Assembly (NCBI GenBank): GCA_024516035.1
Contig: CM044967.1
Span: forward strand, 19,504,810-19,568,809
Direction: 5' to 3'
DNA length: 64,000 nucleotides
Source of the DNA: Bactericera cockerelli
Lineage: Eukaryota > Arthropoda > Insecta > Hemiptera > Triozidae
This document shows positions 56,046 through 64,000 of the stretch, piece after piece; within the stretch, counting starts at the first letter, position 1; each line of letters begins with the position of its first letter. The notes beneath the pieces are model-generated. The model was not told the origin of the DNA and did not search any database. It saw nothing but the letters and a program-made list of their open reading frames with translations. Position numbers and translations under genes: made by a program.

Positions 56046-57015
56046 CTCATTAATTGGTTTAGTAATTTAAGTAATACAGTAAGACAGCGTAAGTAATTAA
56101 GACAGAGCACGATCATTTCTCCAGTCAGTCAAAAGAGAAAAGTGAGAAGTTGTTTTCTTGGCACTGCATTTTTCATTTTCCTCGATCTCTTTGTTCTCGC
56201 AAACATGACGTTCTTGTTTAACTATCCGATCTTCATAACAACTTTGTAATCTGTTCATATCAAAAGGTTAAAAGGAACAATCCTACACAGAGAGAGAGCA
56301 TTAGTGCATAATTTTTAACTGGCAATAAACTCAAGAGAAATATTAATCACAATTTGGCTAGAAGGGTGTTTAATTTGTCAAAAACAGACTTGAGAGTAAA
56401 AACTCCCTCTGCGTGAGAGTTATGTCAAGGGGAGAGCGCATTCTGTTCACATTGTAAAAAATCTCTATCTCCATGAGATGGGGCTTCTAAGCCTATTGTT
56501 GTTCGTCTCTTCTCTCTCTTTCCTCCTGGCCTAAGGACCTAATCAAATTACTTTTATTCCTTGTTTTCGTATTAGAGAATAGAAATATCATAAACCTTTG
56601 CTGAGGAATTTATTTATTTATCTTAGCACAAAAAACACTGTTTTTGCTATGAAAGCGCCAAGAAATATTTTTTTCTCAGAAAGATATTTTTTGGTTGACT
56701 TTTTAATAAGACGCTTCACCCATACCAACTTAACTGATTCGTTTAATATCTGCTTTTGCTATAAAAGAGCCAAGATTTTATTTCTCTCAGAAAGACATTT
56801 TATTTTTAACTTTAACAACACCAAAAGCTTCATTGATTCTTTTAATCTCTGACAAAAGCTCTTTTTTTTAAAGAAAATATTTTTTTTAAATTTGAAATTT
56901 GTGTTTTTAAATTATTTTCTCAATTAAACTTCATCAAAACCAACTTGATTGGGGGAACTATATTCGTCGACATTGGCAGCATTGCCTCTTTGTGGCTACC
57001 TGGTTGAATTAGGTA
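56046..57015. other. Intergenic; short direct repeat
   Basis: Two related stretches of about 100 bp at 56635-56735 and 56750-56850 share 'tttttgctat', 'agccaag' and 'tctcagaaagacatttt'. Otherwise AT-rich; no gene is supported. Confidence 0.4.
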
Positions 57016-57029
57016 TATTTTGATGATCG

Positions 57030-57560
57030 TTGATTTTCCCCATTTTTGACTACTGCGATGTTGTGTACAATGGCTTAAGTGTGGAATCAGCTCAATCGTT
57101 GCAGGTTGCACAAAATGCATGCATCCGCTATGTGCTAAACCTGAGAAAACATGATCATGTCTCTCAGTGTTATAAGGATTTAGATTGGATGAACCTAAAA
57201 CAAAGAAGACAACTACATAATCTGCTGCTCTTTTATAAAATCATAAACATTCAAAGACCAAGTTATATTGTTCAATCATTTCAATTCTTAGCGGACTCAA
57301 ATAATTACAGCACAAGATCAGTTGCAACAAAACTTTTAACTGTGCCTCTACATCATACAACATCTTTTGAAAAATCTTTCCAAATATGCACAGTCCGACT
57401 TTGGAACTCGTTGCCATCTGAAATTAGAAACTTACAAAACCTAAGTTTGTTCAAATCTGAAGTGGTTCGTTACTTGAAGCTTGAGTAAAGAGCCGCTTCT
57501 CCGTCGGTTGGGTGGAAGAGCTTATTCATGAGAACCCTGCCACAATAGGAAAGCCAAAAA
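57030..57560 (+). mobile_element. LINE 3' end (reverse-transcriptase C-terminal region) with A tail
   Basis: An intact 150-codon frame encodes 'IFPIFDYCDVVYNGLS', 'LQVAQNACIRYVLNLRK', 'QRRQLHNLLLFYKI' and 'VRLWNSLPSEIRNLQNL'. This is the region after the polymerase domain of insect non-LTR elements; 'DYCDVVY', 'QNACIRYV' and 'LWNSLP' are its usual landmarks. It stops at 57486. A short 3' UTR follows and ends in an A-run of about 17 at 57557-57573. The 5' part of the element is absent. With no disabling mutations, the insertion is probably recent. Confidence 0.85.
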
Positions 57561-57719
57561 AAAAAAAAAAAATGATAGAAGATTATTATTATTAAACACT
57601 TTATTAGTATAAAAAGACATTTATGTAGACAAATAATTATTAGAACAATGAAAAAATGGAAACAATAAATATAATAAAAAGGAAAAAGAATAGAAAAAAA
57701 ACAATGCCAATTATGGACA

Positions 57720-58350
57720 CAATACTTCCTCGTGATTGTTTCACATTGTAAACACGTGCCAATTTTGAGATTTTATACAAAATTACTTGTATCTCCAAAA
57801 CGGCCGAATCGATTTTCTTCAAATTTGTTTTATATGGTAGAATACCATTTTTTCTACATTCTAGAAATCTAGATCCTACAAAGAATTCTGTATCGGCAAG
57901 TCGTGGTCCTTATTTTTTGACTTTTTTGTCCAAAATTTCGGATTTTCTTAAATATCAGAGTCAAATTATAATTAATTAAAAAATAAATATATATAGCATA
58001 TGTAAAACAATGGTATGCATATACATACAAAATTTCATCAAAATCGGGTGTACCGTTCACGAGATATAAGCGTCTAAGTAAAAAGTTAGTGGTCAGGCGC
58101 ATGGTCTCTTTCACCAAATTTAGAATGGGACCATCTATAGAATGTATCCTAGATGTGTGCAAAATTTCATCAAAATCCGTCGAGTAGTTTCCGAGATTTG
58201 CGCGTTACAAGGAATCGTTTTAACAGACCGACAGACGGACACAAAACCAAATTTGCTCAGGAGGTTATGAAACGTCCAGAAATAAAAAAATTGAAATCGG
58301 AGCAAAACAATATTTTTTTTTACAAAAACGAACACAATACTTCAATTTTT
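57720..58350 (+). repeat. Dispersed 'tcatcaaaatcgggtgtacc' repeat, long copy
   Basis: 'acacaatacttcctcgtgat', 'gttcacgagatataagcgtc', 'gtggtcaggcgcatggtctc', 'ttccgagatttgcgcgttac' and 'acagaccgacagacggacac'. It shares order with 28870-29170 and 30200-30720 and is the longest copy here. Confidence 0.6.
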
Positions 58351-58392
58351 AATGTTAGAAATTTATCGGAAGTAATACTGTAGTGATGAAAA

Positions 58393-58770
58393 TTGGACCA
58401 AGAGCCGAACTATAGAACAGGATTAGATTCAATCTTAGTGGACATTATCTCTGGACAAATAATCAAGTGCTGTGTGGTTGCTTGAAACTCCGACTTGAGG
58501 ACTTTATACCGACCTCAGTAGTTGGATTGGTAAGGTGGCGGACTCGTTTACTGCGGCAAATTTTACTGGGACGAGTTTCAGTAATTGTGTTTTCCACAAA
58601 ATTTAACTACTTTTTCTTATTTTTACTCTTTGAGTTTGTTTATTATAGTTGTAAACCAAAGAAATAAAGAATATAAAAAAGGAACTTATCTTTACTACGT
58701 CAATCATAAATCCTATGGGTATCATATTTGTGTTGATCACTTTCGTAATATCTCAACTACTCAAACTCCT
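58393..58770. repeat. MITE-G left half, SINE-A and a SINE-A tail
   Basis: 58393-58505: 'gagccgaactatagaacagg' and 'gtggttgcttgaaactccga', cut off before the right terminus. SINE-A starts directly at 58507 ('taccgacctcagtagttgga') and is decayed by 58600. 58720-58770 is an inverted SINE-A tail ('tcatatttgtgttgatcact'). Confidence 0.6.
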
Positions 58771-58839
58771 ATACATACAAATAAATAAGTAAATAATGCA
58801 TACCATATTTTACGAAAACTTCTTTTCTACACTTTTCAG

Positions 58840-58968
58840 GCAGGTGGGAACAACCTGGTCATTACGTCGTCAAAAGTAGAAAGATTAACTTCACACGGGT
58901 CATCCTGGACTAGCCCAGCTACAGGGAAACGAGCCAATGCAACTGGGACTTCTGTAACTATAATATGA
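58840..58968 (+). other. Orphan candidate terminal exon, 42 codons
   Basis: After a good acceptor ('tcttttctacacttttcag') the frame from 58840 is open for 42 codons ('AGGNNLVITSSKVERLTSHG', 'SSWTSPATGKRANATG') to TGA at 58968. It is Ser/Thr-rich and less AT-rich than its surroundings. A second frame is open for 24 codons. No upstream partner exon was found. Recorded as a weak candidate only. Confidence 0.2.
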
Positions 58969-59689
58969 CAGTATGTATGTGCATTTTAATGACACATGGT
59001 TCACTACATCTCTATAAGTAATGAGTGGTAATGACTAATGAGCCAACTTTTCAACTTGAATAAGAATAGTTTTTTTTTGTAAATAAAGCCCGAGGGCATC
59101 TTACAAAGTCAACACTTAAAATTAATTTAATACTAAGGGAATAAAACAAAAAGTAAAATTACAATGTTATAACATTGAGAATAAAGACCGTTGACTAAGC
59201 TTAAATCAAATCATACTATACAATGTCAGGAAATGAAACAAAAAGGAAGGTAGGTAAATAAGAGACATAACACTAATTAAAATTGAGATGGCTGCAGACC
59301 ATCTCTCCCCCCAACTAATAGCCAAGCTGGATACAACAACAAATAATGAGCAATGAAAATACATTTGAAACCTTTGACTCAAACTTTGGGGCCCCAGTTG
59401 AACTCGTAATTAGGATGGACCTTCACCTTCCCAAGATCACCTTCCGATCTCAAACAGACAATCACTTTTCAATCAATTTCTGGTCGATATGTATTGTATG
59501 CAATGCAATTGTATGTTTGTAAATTGAGAGAGAACTTTTGAACTTCTTGTGTTTCAACCATTCCAAATTATCAAAAATTCGAGCTGAAGAATTATGTTCA
59601 TTTACCATTTTATTGTACAGATTTTACTTTTGTACAGAGTACAGATTGTAATTTCTTCTATTTTTTTTGTCCTCATTTCTTTTAATCGG

Positions 59690-60440
59690 GGTTGGTGTGG
59701 TAGATTTATTCGTATTTAGTCCGGATTTCTTTGTAACTTTCACGTGTAATCCAAAGTGGGATGAAATTCATTGCAATGATATTGTTAGTCGTGTCTGTTG
59801 AATCCTCATCTATTGAGGCATAAAATTGATACGTTTTTATTTTTATTTGTGTGTGTGTTTTTTTATTTAGGTATTATTATGTGTTATATTTTCGTGTGAT
59901 TTGATTATTGTTAAGTAAAAAAAAAAAAGAAAAAAAAATGTAAGTAAAAATAGTATTAGTAATACATATTAAATATATGGATGGACTATTGGTTGAACAT
60001 GGGGGTTTTGGGCCCTTCAAGACCAAGATCTATGCTACTCCACTCATTGCATGGCAGAAACGTAGTCTCATCAGCTTCATTGCCTCATGTTTATAGTCTG
60101 ACGTGGTTGAACTTTTGAAAAAAAAGGCGGTGTACACACTCGTGTGTATGTGTAACTGTGTATGTACAATTTATTGTACATGTACAGTGTACACCTCCAT
60201 CAATTTCCAATTTGTCCAGCCTACGCGCGCCATTACCATTCATAAGAGTCAAGGTATGAATTTAACGAATGCCCTCTGACATATTGGTTTTTCTATTTTC
60301 TTCTGTGGTCAGTCTTACGTAGCATTACCTAGAGTCACTAATCTTCTAGGTGTTCACTTGATCAGTTTTGATTCCTGTCAGGTGAAAGCTATGGATGGAT
60401 CTATTTTAGATTACAATTGCTTGCGATTTTTATAAAGACT
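59690..60440 (+). pseudogene. Helitron Rep/helicase relic
   Basis: Two protein remnants lie in order on the plus strand. At about 59700-59810 the frame reads 'VDLFVFSPDFFVTFTCNPKW' and then DEI, matching the conserved FxTFTCNPKWxEI block of the Helitron Rep (HUH endonuclease) protein. At 60201-60438, 'QFPICPAYA', a frameshift, 'AITIHKSQGMNLTNAL', a stop, and 'FFCGQSYVALPRVTNLLGVH' form the C-terminal motifs of the Pif1-type helicase of the same protein. Between them most of the helicase is missing and nothing is recognisable. Frameshift, stops and deletion make it dead. The terminal sequences were not identified. Confidence 0.75.
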
Positions 60441-60565
60441 TGCTTTTTGTCCTATTTCTCTGTCTAAATCCCGAGTTCGTAAGATATTTGGGCTTCAGTG
60501 GCTGCAGTTGACGGGGTTCTAAGTCATCTTCCTAAATCTCCTCAATCCCGTTCTAAACGACCACT

Positions 60566-60697
60566 TAGGGCGGAATTAATAGACAATTTTGTAATATCTC
60601 TGTGGCGCTAAGTCACGGATTGCGTAAAAAACCAACGCTTACCCATTGTTAAGCGTTATACTTACGTTATAGAATTTGTCTATTAATTTCACCCTTA
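60566..60697. mobile_element. MITE family L, best copy, 132 bp
   Basis: The left 'agggcggaattaatagacaa' and right 'ttgtctattaatttcaccct' are inverted repeats with a few mismatches. The interior 'cctctgtggcgctaagtcac'-like sequence and 'taagcgttatacttacgtta' also pair partly. It has inserted into or next to the Helitron relic. Confidence 0.7.
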
Positions 60698-61200
60698 GAC
60701 TTAGGAACACTACTGAAGGACCTAAACAATATCGACCCCCCCCCCCATTGTCGTAAACGAAAATCAACAACTGCTCATTTTACTCCTAATAAACGTCCTC
60801 ATCCTCAATCCTATCTAAGTAATCTAAGCATGCATGTTTGTTCTCAAAGTAAGTGATGAAGGTAAATTTTCTATTCGAACAGCAATAAGTGCCTTTGAGT
60901 ATGTTATTTAAAATATCTAAATAATTGTTTTATGCTTTAATCTTTTTGTGTGTTTAATGATTCTATTTTTGATAATAATACAAATATATTTAATTACTAT
61001 TATAGACATGAAGTAAAATGGTCTTCTGTTATTTTGCAATCGGCAGCGTTGGTCTCAGTTTTTTTAATATGATTTTTCCATCAGCTTATTTGATAGTGTT
61101 GGTCTAAGTTTTTTTAACCAGGTTATCCCCCATTAAAAAAAAAACTTGAACAAAACTTAAATTTGGCCACCAATGGGATAATTTATAAAATTGTATCTTC

Positions 61201-61461
61201 CTAATATTTACCCAGAGTCTGGAGCAAAGAAAATATACCACGAAAAAAAGCAAATAAATGATCCCTTCTTGTATTCAATTTCGAAATGATAATATTTACA
61301 ACCTCAATAATCTTAATAGCCTCAACAGAAGAAAATGTTGCACGTCCCTCTCTTATGTGAAACTTTAGATATCGTTTTAATATATTTCTTTTACGAACGT
61401 TTCCTGAAACCAATGCATTTAGCAAAATAATAAATGAGCAAAAATCGATGTAAAAACTCAT
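61201..61461 (-). other. Weak candidate first exon of a small secreted protein
   Basis: The minus-strand frame begins MSFYIDFCSFIILLNALVSG, signal-peptide-like, and continues 'REGRATFSSVEAIKIIEVVN' to a GTAAAT donor-like site just before the stop ('CTCTGGGTAAATA'). No second exon is visible downstream on the minus strand. No family recognised; chance is a fair alternative. Confidence 0.2.
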
Positions 61462-61527
61462 TTATCTTGCATGTGTTGCGTTGCTCCCAGAGACCGCCAA
61501 ATGCATGTGATGCCATGTTACGGTTAA

Positions 61528-61795
61528 AACAGAAAAGTGAGAAGTTAAACTACAAAATTTGTACTTGATAACTTGACCAGCAGAACATAAAAGGACAGCT
61601 GTTTCAAGCTAATTGGATCTCTTCAAGAGTAGTAGTTTTGATTATTTATGTCAACAATTTAAGTGCCGAATTATAGAACAGGATTAAAGTTAAGATGACT
61701 GTGCCTCAAGTCGGGCTATAGTATTCTGTGATTGGTTGAAAACTCCAACTTGACGGTTTCATAATTTCTAAACCTGTTTCATAAATTGGCCCTAA
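61528..61795. repeat. Family-H copy followed by MITE family G
   Basis: 61528-61660: 'aacagaaaagtgagaagtta' and 'ggacagctgtttcaagctaa', a near-complete family-H copy in reverse. 61662-61795: MITE-G with left 'gtgccgaattatagaacagg', interior 'ctgtgattggttgaaaactc' and right 'ctgtttcataaattggccct'. Confidence 0.68.
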
Positions 61796-61939
61796 AAATA
61801 GGGACAGTAAGATTCCTTAGAAACCCACATTTTTTGTATTAGCATCGGGAAAGTGTTACTTTGTAAACTGTAGGCATATTGATTCTAAATTGTTTTATTT
61901 TATCTTCTAAATTTATCTTTATCTTATCTTAAAAAAAAA

Positions 61940-61990
61940 TGGTCCTACCTAAATAGCGGGGTTATTGCCTGCGGCAATCTCATCAACCTT
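61940..61990 (+). repeat. SINE-E tail
   Basis: 'gtcctacctaaatagcgggg' and 'ttgcctgcggcaatctcatc' after a short A-run. Confidence 0.55.
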
Positions 61991-62284
61991 GTAAACTAGA
62001 TACTCTCTAATCTACTTTGATTCTTTTGAGGAGTCGTGTATTTATTGCAAAATTCATTCGAATTTTGATTTATCCGCTAAAGTAAGTGGCCATGCAGAAA
62101 GAAGTAACATTCTCGTTTCAATTTACAATAAGCGTTAAGCAGTCAAATTAAAATGTTGGCTTCAAAATGAAGGGTGTCTGATGTAACATTCTCAAAGTGA
62201 CTTCAGATTCAGAAGCCCGTAAGTCCAAAGATTATAATGTGCGAAACAAAATCTATAGGGTTGATCCGTAATAATTATAAAAAG

Positions 62285-62428
62285 TTTTCATATTTGTGTT
62301 AATCACTTTCGTGATATCACAATTACTCAAACTCGCTTTACCTAAATCTACTCTGAAACCGGAACTGAACCACCGACCTCCAGGTTACAAGTCAGCCGCC
62401 TTATCGATCAAGCTACCGTGGTCGGTTT
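62285..62428 (-). repeat. SINE-A, minus
   Basis: 'tcatatttgtgttaatcact', 'ccggaactgaaccaccgacc' and 'ttatcgatcaagctaccgtg'. Inverted with respect to the next copy. Confidence 0.8.
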
Positions 62429-62571
62429 TGGTGAGATGGACCCGGTTTGGGTCCATTTCGCCAGCACCAGAACCTTTATAATGTAATGTTTTTTTTACAT
62501 GGGTGTTTTGTGCTAATTTTGTGCAGCAAACTCCGAATTTATTCGTAATAATATCTAGTTATACTAAAAGC

Positions 62572-62714
62572 CCAACCTCAGTAGCCCGATTGTTTAGGCC
62601 GCAGAGTCCGCAGACTTTTAATCTGGAGGTCGGTGGTTCGAATCTCTTGTATGGCTTTGTTTCAGTAAGCTAGTTTGAGTAATTGTGATCATCACCAATA
62701 TTTGATATCTTTAT
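62572..62714 (+). repeat. SINE-A, plus, diverged
   Basis: 'cccaacctcagtagcccgat', 'ggtcggtggttcgaatctct' and 'gctagtttgagtaattgtga'. Confidence 0.7.
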
Positions 62715-62861
62715 TAGACTCAAGAAATAAAATTATATGAAAAACGATTGACTGTCAGAATGGACTTTTAAATTCTTTATTAGACAACAGACATGTGTAG
62801 TGTGTACAGCATTTGAAAAAATGATATATATAAATTTACACTCATAATGTTCTATAACTTA

Positions 62862-62908
62862 AAGGCGGGGTTATTGCCATGGCAAACTCTTCCACCCAAC
62901 CCTTAAGT
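62862..62908 (+). repeat. SINE-E tail
   Basis: 'cttaaaggcggggttattgc' and 'catggcaaactcttccaccc'. Confidence 0.5.
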
Positions 62909-62919
62909 GTAGCGAGATA

Positions 62920-63830
62920 AACCAGAAGCAAATCTTCCAGAATCACCCTGTACGCACGATTTCATGCGACTTTTCTCTCATATCGATTGTTGAAAGTATA
63001 AATTCTGGAAGGGTGGGTTGCAAGTTAATATTCCAGCAACACATGCCTTTGACACATTGCGTTATTATTGCTATTGAGATGGAGACCACCGGAATAATTC
63101 TCCTTGCTTCCTTTTTATTTTCCATCTCTTATTATGAAGCAATATTATTTTTTACTGTAATATTTTTAATTTTAATATAAAACCCGCTGCAGATTTTCAT
63201 TAGAGTTTCTGAAAGAATGAGGGGAACGTACGGAACATGCTGTTAAAGTTGGCGTTTTTAAATAAATGAATAATAACCTCAACCGAGCCAATTCTAAAAT
63301 TATAAGTGAAACGTGTTCTTTTTCCTCTTCGATTTGGTTGGAAATAAACAAGATTAAAAATACCATCATGACTTTCTATTACTGTAGATATTACACCTTT
63401 ATAACGAGGGTACAAATAGGAGGATGAGATTTTTTTATATCAAAACAAATAAATTTATTGTTGTAAAACACCTAAAGAGGTGGATGTTTGAAATCATCAA
63501 ACACTTTATCTTCAATTTAGGTGTTTTCAAACATCCCATTCAGATGGTTCTACAACACGTAACAGAGTACGTTAGTAGTCAAATCCTAGATATTTTTGAT
63601 TTCTTGTGGTTCAAGAAAGAAATGTCCCTGTTAGATCCGGGGTGATCTGAGAGCTCATGTTTAATTTCCCTGTTTTTCTCTGGGCCGTTAAATGATCTGA
63701 AATTTACTGAAAATATACTATCAATAAGATGTGTGACCAATTCAATAGACCTATTTTAGGGGAGTAAGAAAAGAGATCCGACTGCTTTAAAGAACGTCAA
63801 TCTTGCAATATTGAGATACTTCTGATCAAG
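62920..63830. other. Intergenic; no gene supported
   Basis: Short frames exist on both strands (for example minus 62943-63125 and 63172-63415) but none has a recognisable motif or splice context. A 12-base inverted repeat ('aaaacacctaaa' near 63467, 'tttaggtgtttt' near 63517) could form a hairpin. Confidence 0.4.
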
Positions 63831-63834
63831 AAGA

Positions 63835-63930
63835 GAGCTGAGCACCAGAAATGTCTAAACCTCTGGAATCTCTGGATACCCGTGCACTCACAGAGAGCCG
63901 CCTTTACCATTGAGCTACCGGGACTAACAG
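63835..63930 (-). repeat. SINE-J head
   Basis: 'aacctctggaatctctggat', 'cacagagagccgcctttacc' and 'attgagctaccgggac' are the reverse of the SINE-J tRNA-like head at 44470-44528. The body is absent or diverged. Confidence 0.5.
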
Positions 63931-64000
63931 TTTATGTTAGAGTCGGTGAATAAAATAATCAGTATTAATTAATTAAACTTGTATTTGAAGAGTGGCCCTA

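Noticed and set aside
57869..58335. Two minus-strand frames over the 58 kb repeat
   Set aside because: The same sequence recurs at 28.9 and 30.5 kb with frame breaks, so it is a noncoding repeat.

Overview
This 64 kb window is AT-rich animal genomic DNA with GT-AG introns, long intergenic spaces and a very dense load of short interspersed repeats. Gene content points to an arthropod, most likely an insect: a MuSK-type Nrk receptor kinase with Frizzled and kringle domains, MCU, SURF4 and SMYD4 orthologues. I cannot name the order or species from sequence alone.

Five protein-coding genes can be supported. From left to right: an unrecognised 799-residue protein on the minus strand, with an apparent 5' UTR intron; the last four exons of the mitochondrial calcium uniporter MCU on the plus strand (10.3-14.5 kb); a complete Nrk receptor tyrosine kinase on the plus strand, its 650 codons in one exon (20.6-22.5 kb); a complete six-exon Surf4 cargo receptor on the plus strand, with exon 1 isolated at 24.4 kb and exons 2-6 at 35.0-39.0 kb; and a complete nine-exon Smyd4 (TPR-MYND-SET protein, 651 residues) on the minus strand (40.7-49.5 kb), converging on Surf4. 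The genes are functionally unrelated; nothing suggests an operon-like or cluster relationship.

The rest is mostly mobile-element debris. I separate at least six SINE families. SINE-A, B, C, D, E and J have tRNA-like heads. SINE-F has a head derived from 5S rRNA. SINE-C and SINE-F share the same body behind different Pol III promoters. There are three palindromic MITE families: 'AATTATRRAACAGGATTA', pogo-like 'CAGTCGAACCTGGAT', and 'GGGCGGAATTAATAGAC'. Other elements are an internally deleted mariner with intact terminal inverted repeats inside a Surf4 intron, two LINE 3' ends, the remains of a Helitron Rep/helicase gene (59.7-60.4 kb), a likely Helitron 3' terminus (33.8 kb), and several tandem arrays (38, 39, about 187 and 32-34 bp units, plus a long TG run).

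Region by region: 0-1.5 kb repeats; 1.5-4.0 kb unknown gene; 4-10.3 kb repeats and nested MITEs; 10.3-14.5 kb MCU with SINE-filled introns; 14.5-20.5 kb repeats; 20.5-22.5 kb Nrk; 24.4-39.0 kb Surf4 with a 10.4 kb first intron packed with satellite-like and duplicated sequence; 40.7-49.5 kb Smyd4; 49.6-64 kb gene-poor, repeat-rich, with the Helitron relic and two weak exon candidates.
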